This document shows, piece after piece, positions 12,480-21,440 of a DNA stretch of 64,000 nt. The translations under genes were made by a program, and so were the position numbers. The stretch is from Blumeriella jaapii (lineage: Eukaryota > Ascomycota > Leotiomycetes > Helotiales > Drepanopezizaceae). Position 1 is the first letter of the stretch. Every line of letters starts with the position of its first letter. The stretch spans positions 868,001-932,000 of the forward strand of contig VWND01000012.1 of NCBI GenBank assembly GCA_009599575.1, given 5' to 3'. The notes below the pieces were generated by a model. It saw only the letters and a program-made list of their open reading frames with translations, searched no databases and was not told the origin of the DNA.

Positions 12480-14010
12480 CCTAACTTCGAAGTTTATAAA
12501 TCGTATTTAATTTATTTAATTAATAACGAGCGTTTCTAATAAATTATTAGCTTTTTTATTTAATTAATCGATAAAAGCTTTTGCGTTTGTTTTTAAAATA
12601 AAATATACGCCGTATAATTCGCTTTTAATCTTTTTTTATTATTTTAAAAGCGCTTCGATATTTTCGTTTGATAGCATCGTAGCGTATTTTTGCGGAAAAT
12701 CATAGGCCGTTTTCGAATCGTAAAAAATGTCGTTTATTATTTTTATCGATTTATTATAATATAGTTTTTTAATCGAAAATATTGGCGTCGATAATTAAAA
12801 TAATTTCTTTTGCGTCTGGGCTGTAATCGATCCGTATAAACGATGGGACCGATAAAAAGTCGTTTTTAAAAACTTTTATAATTTTGCTTTGTTTTTTTTT
12901 TAAACGAAATCGATTTTTTTTTTATCGTAGCGTAAATAAATACAGCTTTTTAAAAAACGTTTTTAATTCAGTTGCGGTAATAAATTATAACGTTAATAAA
13001 AGCTTTGGCTTCGGTAATATTTTTATATTTTTTCCATTCGCAGATTTTTTTAATTTTTTTTTATTAAAAATAACGGCCAGCGCTATCAGTTATATAACCG
13101 ACGATATTTATTTCGGGCATGCAAAATTTTAATCGAGGGCTAATAATAGCTTTGGCTTTTTCGAAGCAGATTATAACTTTGTCGATATTTTAAATATATT
13201 TTATTATATAACGTCGAATTTCAAAAAAAATCTTTTTATTATTATAATATAATCTAAGGTTTTTTATTTCGACGTCGTTAACGTAAAAAAAAGCAATATC
13301 AGAAATGCAAATTATAAGGATTTTATATACGATTTTTACGAATTGGGCGATTAAATTAATGGTTTTTATAAATATTTTCGTTATACGTAATAAACCGATT
13401 GGAATTTAAATTGCTGTTATATTTCGAAATCGTAAATTAAATATTAAATGGTCGTAGCCGGAAAATAAATCGAAAAGGGAAGCGATCGTTAATTTTGCGA
13501 ATTCGTTTAAAAATTAATCGACGTTGGATGGCACGTTAGCGTTTCGTATTATTATTTTATTTATTTCGATAACTGCGATAATAAATTTGTAAATGCTTTT
13601 TTTTCGTAACGATAAACCATTTGTTTTTGTATAGGCCGTGGCAGAATTCGAGGATTTTTTGCTTAATTCGTTTTTTTAATATTTCGATTATTTTATTTTA
13701 AAAAGCTTTGGAAACTAAAAAAGTTTTTTTTTGCTAGGCTTCGTAAAATACGGTTTTAATATCGATATAAGACGTAACGTTAAAGCTGAATTGGCCCATT
13801 TCGGTGAAATCGAAGGCTATAGTTTTTTTTCCATTGCGTAAAACTTCGTATAAAATCTTTTTTTTTTTTAGCAAAAATTAGATTTCGATTGCTAAATTAT
13901 TAAATCGTTTTTTTGTAAATCGGCTGCCAGGTAATAAATTGGAAAATCGGCCGGTGATTAGTTTTTCGAGTTCGTTAATAATTAATTAAAATAATTTTAT
14001 TGTTTTATTT
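12480..14010 (-). pseudogene. Family C reverse transcriptase-RNase H region, copy C3
   Basis: Minus-strand remnant of about 500 codons. In order: FTEMGQFSFNVTSYIDIKTVFYEA near 13730-13810, RT fingers LEFCHGLYKNKWFIVTKKKH near 13600-13660, a palm motif FYVNDVEIKN near 13260-13300 (ancestral FLDD/YLDD type, first Asp now Asn), the block FCMPEINIVGYITDSAGRY near 13080-13140, and RNase H HFLRFENGL about 12700-12740. Two palm and RNase H motifs carry G-to-A changes, so it is catalytically dead. The family is the large ascomycete Ty3/gypsy group. Confidence 0.75.
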
Positions 14011-14142
14011 TTCCGAATCAATCGTTTATTTTTTCGAAAATATTTCCAACGAATTCGCTAAGATTTACGGATCGTATTTTATTAGCTTTGCGTTTGTAAA
14101 AAGTGCTAATATTAATACAAAAAAATAAAATGTATAAATCGG
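14010..14142 (-). other. Family C protease-RT linker, copy C3, left part
   Basis: Degraded minus-strand coding sequence upstream of RT, colinear with C0 24519-24610 and C2 55800-55895. No domain is recognisable. It continues beyond S1 at 14370-14584. Confidence 0.5.
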
Positions 14143-14147
14143 GTTTG

Positions 14148-14364
14148 TGTGACGACACGTATGCTGGAAAACAGGTAGGCGAAGGGCTTAGAATATCAAG
14201 GTGCAGAACCTGGAAGAGGTTCTGCTAGAAGGACTATATACATATAGGTTTAAGGTTCGGCAGGGGCCGGAAGGCCGAAGGGCCGAAGGGCCGAAGGGGC
14301 CAAGGGGCCAAGGGGCCAAGGCCGGGAAGCCGAAGGGCCGAGCCGAACGGGCCACGTCGTCACA
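14148..14364. mobile_element. Family S short GC-rich LTR-like element, copy S1
   Basis: 217 bp flanked by GTTTG at 14143-14147 and 14365-14369; the same site without insertion is present in C0 near 24606 and in C2 near 55887. It begins TGTGACGACACG and ends CGTCGTCACA, giving a 9-bp terminal inverted repeat that matches the ends of the family A LTR. TG...CA ends and a 5-bp duplication indicate a solo LTR or a terminal-repeat-in-miniature element. It holds a TATA-like ctatatacatata and a tandem array at about 14262-14330. There is no coding capacity, and it is strikingly GC-rich and almost unmutated compared with its surroundings. Confidence 0.85.
14262..14330. repeat. Tandem GGCCGAAG/GGCCAAGG minisatellite in S1
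   Basis: Head-to-tail units of 8-9 bases: GGCCGGAA, several GGCCGAAG, then three GGCCAAGG-type units, closing with CCGGGAAG. The homologous array in S2 (48955-49050) has the same unit types but is 33 bases longer, so copy number varies between elements. Confidence 0.85.
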
Positions 14365-14369
14365 GTTTG

Positions 14370-14584
14370 TTTAATACGAAAACGAAATCTTCGGAATTTT
14401 TATTTTCGAATTAATAGCTAAAAATGTTAATATTAGCTAATTTTATTCGCGGTACTATTTCGATTAGCGACGGGAATGTTTTTAGCTAAGTATTTTCCAG
14501 GTTTTATTATAATTCAGCGTTTGTTTTGAAACTAAAACCGGCTATTCGTTTTTCGATAAAACGTTTATTAAAAAGATTTTGTCG
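14370..14584 (-). other. Family C protease-RT linker, copy C3, right part
   Basis: Degraded minus-strand coding sequence between S1 and A1. It matches C0 24610-24835 and C2 55890-56105. No domain recognised; no other element is hidden in it. Confidence 0.5.
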
Positions 14585-14589
14585 CCGGC

Positions 14590-14858
14590 TGTGACGATTC
14601 ACTCTGTTGCCACCTCTCGTGTCACCCCAGCAACTACGTATAGCTGCAAGCTCCCTGGTCTTCTAGTGGGTCTTCCTATCAACTGTGAAAATTATTTATA
14701 TATATAAAGCTTTTTCCTTTTAACAACTTCTGCCTTTTGCAATTGTTAATTCTAAGTAAATATTTTTATTACAGAACCAAAGGCTCGTTTTTTATATTAT
14801 ATAAACTCGGCGACCAATTAATTGATTTTCCGGCCCTTCGATTAATTAGATCGTTATA
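14590..14858 (+). repeat. A1 5' LTR
   Basis: 269 bp beginning TGTGACGATTCACT and ending tcgttata (ancestral TCGTCACA). The U3 half is lightly mutated. A TATA element lies at 14695-14708, and the predicted transcript start is near 14741. It aligns across its length with the 3' LTR and with the LTRs of A2, A4, A5 and A7. Confidence 0.92.
14695..14708 (+). promoter_or_regulatory. TATA box of A1 5' LTR
   Basis: Sequence ttatatatataaa about 100 bp into the LTR, conserved in every family A LTR in the window. It sits roughly 35-45 bp before AATTGTTAAT (14741-14750), the segment complementary to the primer-binding site, which fits a transcription start there. Confidence 0.65.
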
Positions 14859-14860
14859 TT

Positions 14861-14869
14861 ATTAATAAC
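14861..14869 (+). other. Putative self-priming primer-binding site of A1
   Basis: Two bases after the 5' LTR lies ATTAATAAC. The less mutated copies read ATTAACAAC (A2, minus strand 28447-28455) and ATTAACAAT (A5 31242-31250; A7 42688-42696). Undoing CpA-to-TpA change gives ATCAACAAC, the exact complement of GTTGTTGAT inside the LTR just downstream of the TATA box. There is no TGG start as expected for tRNA priming. Tf1/sushi-group chromoviruses are known to self-prime in this manner; here it is inferred from complementarity only. Confidence 0.5.
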
Positions 14870-14989
14870 TTTTTTTTACGCTAGCGACGGCGTAAACTAT
14901 TTTTTTCTTCGAATTTTTCACGGGTTATACCAAAGTGATCGACCGGTCGTAAAAAGGCTTATTTCCGTATTTCGCGAAAAATGGCTTTT

Positions 14990-16480
14990 GTTTAACGATT
15001 CTTTTTTCAGCAAAGCTTTTCAGCTTTTGCTATTATACTTCAATTTCCTTTTTAATCAACGAAAAAGCAGCTTCTTCCAGAAACTTTTTCTTTTAAAAAA
15101 CAGTTTTTTTTCCGAGAAAAAAAAAACAAAAAAAAAGGCAAAGCGCTAATTATTTCGCTTGCTATTTTTTTTTTGCAGCCTAGCGCTAAAAGCATTTAAT
15201 TAAGACTTTTACAAAATCAACTGAAAAAAGCGCAAAAGCGTAAACGACAACTTCTGGAAATTATACGATTGCGACAAATCTTTTAATCAAAGCGTTTAAT
15301 AAAATTTATCGAACGTGCTTTTGCTAATCGCGAATTTGCTGCTTTTCCTTTTTTTCGCAACGTTTTATTTCAATTAACAAACGCTGCAAATTAATTTTTA
15401 CGCTTTTCGCGAATTTTTTTTGGATTTCCTTTTAACGGCTAAAACTTTAGCGCGCTTTTTAAACGTTATAATTCTTATTTATTTGCTAACTTTCGATTAG
15501 CTCGTATAAAGCGCGTTTCGAACCTTAAGTTTAAATTAAATAATAATAAAAATTACAAAACACGTTATTAAAAAATTAAAGTTTTCGATAACTTCGAATT
15601 TTACTACGATTATTTCGCTAACGATCGATTTCGCAAAAATTGTATATTCGATCAGACCGAAAGCGTAGCAAAAGAGTTTTTAACTCCGCGTATTTTAGAC
15701 CGTTCCGATCTTATATTTTTCGAAGAATTAATTAAAAAAGTCGCCGATTTCCTGGCCGACCTTTTAAACGTTTAAAAAGCCGAAGACGAGTTTAAAATGC
15801 TTGCAATAAATACGCACGACGATTTTTAGCGATTTTATCTGCGATTTTCCATTTTCGCAGCGAACGCTTAAATACGAATTGATAAACAGCTTCGGAACGC
15901 TTTTCGCGATAAAATACTAAAGCGTTTACGAAAAAAGCTGCATTTGAAATAAACGCGTATAACGATTTTTAAAGATTGGCTTACCGCCGTTCGGCAAAAA
16001 AAGTAAAATTAGTTAGCTAAACGAACTTTATACGTAAGTCGCTTTTTAATCAAATTTATCATTTATTAAAATAATAAGTTTTTAACCAAAGCGTACTACG
16101 AGTCAAATCGTACGTACGAAAATCGTCCAAATGTTTTATAAGCTTTTTTTTAACCCTTTGTTTTTCCTTTTTTTTTACGCTAAAACGCTTTTTTTAGCGT
16201 TTTTCCTTTTCGATCGGACCAACGACAACGCTCGTTTTTTATTCTATATTAAAAGGTTCGAGGCCAATTTGCACGATTTTTTACGGGCCGATCTTCGGTT
16301 TCATTTAAAAGCTTTTTCAGATTAATAAATATAAACGAGATCGAGCCGGCCGAAGATTCGCCCTCTGATAATAATAATAAAAACGAAAATTCTCTTTCAA
16401 ACGATTTTTAAAACGCATACGAAAAAGTTAAAAGCTTTTCCGCCAATCGAAGAAACGCTCAGGCCTAAGCAAAGCCTTTT
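14990..16480 (+). pseudogene. Family A gag, copy A1, RIP-degraded
   Basis: Plus-strand remnant. An N-terminal Lys/Leu/Gln-rich stretch around 15190-15300 (LQNQLKKAQKRKRQLLEI) looks like the coiled coil of fungal gypsy gag. The capsid-like core at about 15560-16000 reads FDNFEFYYDYFANDRFRKN, then ADFLADLLNV and EDEFKMLAINTHDDF followed by a TAG in place of Trp, the usual DFWRFY block. Acidic linker DSPSDNNNKNENSLSNDF follows near 16350-16410. Stops occur at former Gln and Trp codons. No standard zinc knuckle was identified. Confidence 0.68.
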
Positions 16481-16489
16481 TTTTAAGCG

Positions 16490-16670
16490 TATTGCGCGAT
16501 ATACGTTATTTTAACGTTCGGAAATTTTTTAATAACGATTTATTAATAATTTCCGTTATATTTATCAAAAATAGCTTTTCGTACAAAATAAAAGCGCTCG
16601 CCGACTCTGAAGCGAACGGTTATGCGTTGATCGATTCGGCGCTAATTAAATCCTTTTTTTTTTTTTAAAA
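16490..16670 (+). pseudogene. Family A aspartic protease, copy A1
   Basis: Short frame reading RYFNVRKFFNNDLLIISVIFIKNSFSYKIKALADSEANGYALIDSALI. The ALADSxANGYA block is the retropepsin active-site loop D-S/T-G-A; the Asp remains but Gly is now Glu (GGA to GAA), a G-to-A change. In A2 the same position is Lys. The domain lies between gag and RT as expected for Ty3/gypsy. Confidence 0.7.
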
Positions 16671-17439
16671 CCTTTGATTCAATTTTTCCCGGTTTTTTTT
16701 CTTGTAAAAGAATATAATAAAGCTCGTGGCCATTTAATTATATATTTTACGCTTTTCAACCTTATTATTAACAATCGAATACAATCGTTTATTTTTTTTT
16801 TAATTATTAACCTCGGAAATTATAGTATGATTTTAGAAAAAGCTTGGTTGGCCGAATATTAAATTCTACTAGACTGTAATAAACGCAAGTTTTATTAGCC
16901 GAAGTTTTACCCTTTCACAGCCTTTTACGCTCGTTGTATTAAAGTCTTTTATTTGCATTTCCGAAAAATTTAATTTCGCTATCAAAACGACGCTGTAAAA
17001 CGTAATAAGAATTTTAATCAATTATGACAGATTTGCGACGTTATGCGAAGCGCGAAAAAGTCGAATTTCATTCGCGGTGTCAATTTCGATAGCGACGCCA
17101 ATAGGATAATACAAGAAATTATATTATTTTCCCAGGCTAACGATCCTTTTTCTGTTATTTCTTTCTTTTTTTTTTTTTTTTTTTTCTTCGTCAAAACAGC
17201 TTTCTCGTTCTACGAAAAACAATTATATTAAAAACCGAAAGAAAGCTTTCGCCGCGATAGCCTTTCAGCTTAATATAATCGATAATTCAAACAAGCCACT
17301 TTCTGAACCTTTTAAACGACCAGTTCGAAAACGAATTTCTCAATTTATTGCTTATTTAATCTTTATTTGCCAGATTATTACATACGCTTTTAAGCTGATT
17401 TTTAGAAAAAAAGCAGTTAAAATATTTTTAATCTTTCTG

Positions 17440-18900
17440 TACGAAATCGATAAAATACTAAACGATTTTACGTATAATATTTTCTTTAAGACCCAATTTT
17501 ACAATTTTTTCGAACGTTTCAAAACCAACGAAATATCGATTTCGACCTTTTTAATCAGCTTAATAAAGCTAACTTCGAATAAACTTTTTTTCGAATTTTT
17601 TCCTTCGAAATACAAAGACTTCGAATACGTGTTTTTTAAGGCCGCCAGTAACGAGCTAGCTTTTTACCGGCCCTACGACCATAAGATCGAGCTTATTATA
17701 AATAAAAAAAAGCTGAAATATATTTTTTTATATAAAATATCGATTTCGAAGCTCGAAATTATCAAGATTTATTTGCAAAACAATTTTAACAAAGATTTTA
17801 TCGAACCTTTTATCGCTTTTTTCGCTGCTTTAATGCTTTTCGCTAAAAAACCCGACGGTTTATTGCGTTTTTGTATCGACTATCGAGCTTTTAATAATAT
17901 TATTCGTAAAAATCGCTATTCTCTTTTTTTTATCGATAAAACTTTTGCTCGTTTTTCGAAAGCGCGAATTTTTACGAAGCTCGATATTCGTTAAGTTTTT
18001 TATAAAATTCGAATAAATTCCGCTAGTAAAAAACTAACGACGTTTCGTACGCGTTACGGCGCTTATAAATATAAAATATTATTTTTTGGCCTTATTAATA
18101 AACCCGCAACTTATCAACGCTATATAAACGACGTTTTCTTCGATTATTTAAACGATTTTTATATTGCATATCTAAATAATATTTTTATTTATTCGTCCGA
18201 CCTTTTAAAATACGCTACGCACGTTCGCAAAATATTCTAAAGGCTTGCTGACGCTGAATTACAGGCCGATATTCGGAAATCTGAATTTAACGTTATTCGG
18301 ACCCGTTACCTAAGTTTTATTATATCGATTAAAAGCCTAGAGGTAAATTCAGAAAAAGTCTTCGTAATCGCTTATTAGAAGTCTTTTATTATTATAAAAA
18401 ATATATAAAGTTTTCTTGGTTTTATAATTTCTACCGACGTTTTATTCGAAATTACGATATAATTGCAAAGCTTCTAGTTTATTTAACTAAAATTAACGTT
18501 TTTTTCAATTTTACTTTTAAATATTAAAAAAGTTTCGACCTTTTTATACTAGCTTTTATTACTGCACCAGTTTTATAATATTACAAGTAAAACCTTTTTT
18601 ACATATTAAAAATTAACGTTTTCGACGGCGTAGTAGCTTTTATGTTTTTATAATTTCATAATAACGACTGGCTTCCAGTCGCTTATTTTAGCAAAACTAT
18701 AATTTCCGCAAAACTAAATTACGTCGTATACGACAAAAAAATGCTCGTAATCGTAAAATTTCTAGGCAATTTTCGTGCTAAACTAATTAGCTTAATTTAT
18801 CAGATTAAAATAATTATTAATTATAAAATCTTAAAATACTTTATAACTTTTAAATTTTTAAACGCTCGATAAGCACGCTAGGCCGAGCTTTTCGCCGATT
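17440..18900 (+). pseudogene. Family A reverse transcriptase-RNase H, copy A1
   Basis: Opens with a frame reading FLYEIDKILNDFTYN, then NELAFYRPYDHKIELI and LMLFAKKPDGLLRFCIDYRAFNNI (17629-17994), ending at KLDIR then a stop where RQAFHRIR would follow. The catalytic palm at 18169-18180 reads YLNN in place of YLDD. RNase H at about 18590-18870 includes WLPVAYFSKT and NYVVYDKKMLVIVKFLGNF. Both catalytic Asp of RT are lost through GAT-to-AAT, so it is inactive. Closest to fungal chromoviruses of the MAGGY/sushi type, by motif memory only. Confidence 0.85.
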
Positions 18901-19039
18901 ATAACTTTTTTATTACGTACAAACCAAATAAATATAATCTTTTGGCTAACGCATTAACACGTCGTACAAGCGAATTCGACCGCTAAAACTCTTTTAAACG
19001 CATTCAGCGCCTGCAAACCTTTTTTTGAGCAAATCAGAT

Positions 19040-20420
19040 CGATCACCGCTTTTTAACTAAAAAACTTCGATTTTCTACGGCTTTCGAAACAGCTGTTTTT
19101 ATCGTTGAAATAGCTGATTTTTTTTTCGCATTCCGTATCGTTAATTAAATTTTCTACGCTAATCGCATAGCTAGCAGCCTGATGGCCCTCCGAAAAAAAG
19201 CTGTACGAAACGCTACGAAAAAAAACGACGATAATAACACTCCGTTTTCGTATACATTTAAACGCGACCTGCTGTTATATTACGGTCGTTTGATAATACC
19301 AAACGTCGATTATTTTCGTTTGGCCCTTATACGAAAAATGCACGATCAGATTTTCATCGCTTATTCCAGCGCTCGCAAAACTACGCAATTGCTTTCGGAC
19401 TAATACTATTAGCGAAATATAACAATTTTCGTAAAATAATATTATCGCAATTGCTACGCTTATCGAAAAAGTTCTGTTTTAAAAAATAAGCGCTCCGGTT
19501 TTTTTCAGCTTTTTTCTGTTTCTAACCATTTTTGAAAACACGTTATAATAAACTTTTGCAATTTTAACAAAAATAAATACGATTACGATAACGTGTTCGT
19601 AATAATAAATCGCTTTTTTAAACAAGTTATTTCGATCCTTTGCCACAAAAATATCGACGCTCGAAGCCTCGCCAAATTGTATATATTTCACGTATATAAG
19701 TATTTTGGCCTTTCAAAAAGTATTATTAGCGATCGTAACCTTTAATATTAATTTATATTCTGGTCTGAATTAAATAAAATATTCGATATGCAATTAAAGC
19801 TTTCGATAGCCGCTTATTTTAAAACCGATAATCAAACCGAAATTTATAATTAATATCTGCAAAAACGCTTTCGATTCTTCGTAAACTTTTATTAAAACGA
19901 TTAAAACGAATTTTTTTCAATAATAGATTTCGCTCAAATAATTCTTTTTTACGAAAGTTTAAATGGCCTTTTACTTTTTGAAATTATATACGGTTACACT
20001 TCCTATATTAATTGAAATTAAAAGCTCGATATTTCCCTTTTTTTCAACCTTTTATATAAGCTAAACGCAAACGAAACTCGTGCGTACGTTCGCCGCCACT
20101 ACGACGCTTGGAACCTCGCCAAATCGCATTTTTAATAAGCCTACGATAAAATGAAAAAAAATGCGAATAAATCTCGCCGCGCGATCGATTTTAACGTCGG
20201 CGATTACGTATAATTCGATATGCGTCCATTTTCCATCTTTCGGCTCTTTCGCAAGCTCGACAACCCTATAAACGGCTCTTTCAAAATTATAGCCAAAATT
20301 TTCGACAACGCTTTTAAGCTAAATCTTTTTAGTATTATAAACGTACATTCAGTTTTTTACGCTAATCGACTGCGTAAAGCAGCTGACGACGCGCTTTCAG
20401 ATCAGGTTAATCCAGCTTTT
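19040..20420 (+). pseudogene. Family A integrase, copy A1
   Basis: The zinc-finger segment at 19182-19403 reads LLLYYGRLIIPNVDYFRLALIRKMHDQIFIAYSSARKTTQLLSD. The catalytic core follows from about 19550: INFCNFNKNKYDYDNVFVIINR, where the first catalytic Asp is now Asn; SDRN near 19730 keeps the second Asp; and NQTEIYN near 19840 keeps the Glu. The C-terminal part at 20200-20420 reads RAIDFNVGDYV, KLDNPINGSFKIIAK and VFYANRLRKA. A minus-strand ORF at 19479-19691 is an antisense shadow. Confidence 0.82.
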
Positions 20421-20429
20421 AAATTTATT

Positions 20430-20740
20430 AATATAATTAACGAACTTAAATACGAAATCGAAAAATTAATCGCTTATCGAATGCAGCGAAAGACTTTTTA
20501 GTACAAAGCTTTTTAAATAGGCTTAGATAAAGATTTCACGTGGTACCCCGCGTTTAATTTTATATACGCTTCCCTGAAAATGCGCGACTTTTATTTGACG
20601 CATAAAAAGCTTTCCGGTTCTTCTGCAAAATTTGTAAATTGGCTAAAAGCGTATTTCGAAAGTTTGAATTCGTACGATTATTTAAATAGCGACGTACCAA
20701 TAGATAAAAGCTCGAGGGCGCGCTTTTTTCGGACGGAGGG
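20430..20740 (+). pseudogene. Family A chromodomain and C-terminal tail, copy A1
   Basis: After integrase the frame reads LKYEIEKLIAYRMQRKTF, a stop for Gln, YKAF, a stop for Trp, IGLDKDFTWYPAFNF, and then RDFYLTHKK. The E.EKI..R......YKW.G....TW.P..N shape is that of a chromodomain, placing family A among chromoviruses. Such domains bind methylated histone H3 and direct integration to heterochromatin in other fungi. That would agree with its insertions here inside other repeats, but targeting is inferred. Confidence 0.75.
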
Positions 20741-20744
20741 ATAG
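20730..20744 (+). other. Polypurine tract of A1
   Basis: Purine-rich cggacggagggatag directly before the 3' LTR, the position used to prime plus-strand synthesis. A5 and A7 have A-rich, mutated versions of the same tract. Confidence 0.6.
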
Positions 20745-21012
20745 TGTAACGATTTATTCTGTTGCCACCTTTCGTATTATTCCAGCAACTACGTATAGTT
20801 GCAAGCTTTCTGGTTTTTTGATAAATCTTTTCATTAACTGTAAAAACTATTTATATATATAAAACTCTTTTCTTTTAGCAACTTCTGCCTTTTGTAATTG
20901 TTAATTCTAAATGAATATTTTTGTTACAAAACCAAAGGCTCGTTTCTTATATTATATAAACTCGGCGACCAGTTGACTAATCTCCGGCCCTTCGACTGAT
21001 TAGATCGTCATA
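20745..21012 (+). repeat. A1 3' LTR
   Basis: 268 bp from TGTAACGA to TCGTCATA, partner of 14590-14858. Followed directly by the right copy of the CCGGC duplication at 21013-21017. Confidence 0.92.
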
Positions 21013-21029
21013 CCGGCGACGGTGATTTG

Positions 21030-21440
21030 ACTTTAGAAAAACCGGTTTCAGTTTTAAAAAAAAGCTTTTATCTGGCCGTTTTCGGTGTATTTAAAACTAA
21101 CGAAATTTTCCAGGATTTAAAACATTTTAAAAATAATAAAATAAAAGTATTTTTTTATTATTAAAAAGTTTTTATAAATAATAATATTTTTAACGTCGAT
21201 TTTAATATTTCGTATAATTTTATTAAACTTAATCGTGTTTTTATTAACGGTAATATAAATTATTCGCTTATCGATAATAATCGGAATATTATTGGCTTCG
21301 GCCGTTTTCTGATTTATACAATTGATTTCGGCTTTATTATCGAATAAAACGAAAGCGGTCATATTTTTTTTAAATATTGTTTTTATTTTTAATGCTTTTA
21401 TAGCCGTATAAAAGCAATTTCGTTGTTTTAACTTTTAAGT
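21030..21440 (-). pseudogene. Family C aspartic protease, copy C3
   Basis: Minus-strand frame at 21117-21362 reads TAFVLFDNKAEINCINQKTAEANNIPII. FDNKAEIN stands for the retropepsin FDTGAEIN loop, with the Asp retained. It ends near KYFYFIIFKMF, which corresponds to the conserved hydrophobic segment before the domain end. It lies between gag (right) and RT (left, beyond A1). Colinear with C2 56097-56558, where the frame is longer. Confidence 0.75.

Larger units (their letters stand above)
14590..21012 (+). mobile_element. Family A Ty3/gypsy chromovirus, complete copy A1 (nested in C3)
   Basis: 6,423 bp with LTRs at 14590-14858 and 20745-21012, flanked by CCGGC at 14585-14589 and 21013-21017. 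The empty site is visible in C0 (near 24826) and C2 (near 56110). Internal order on the plus strand: self-priming-type binding site, gag with N-terminal coiled coil, DSGA-type protease, RT, RNase H, integrase, chromodomain, purine tract. All frames are interrupted by stops consistent with RIP. This is the clearest full-length example of the family. Confidence 0.92.

Noticed and set aside
14262..14330. CRISPR-like array in S1
   Set aside because: Units of 8-9 bases without spacers; a minisatellite, in a eukaryotic setting.
16131..16325. Small hydrophobic ORF between gag and protease of family A, repeated at 26983-27183 and 43958-44158, as a membrane protein
   Set aside because: Driven by T-runs and out of frame with the acidic gag-pol linker that reads through the next segment; lengths and frames vary between copies.
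19479..19691. Minus-strand ORF across family A integrase with readable protein
   Set aside because: Antisense shadow of the integrase core, whose plus-strand frame matches known motifs.
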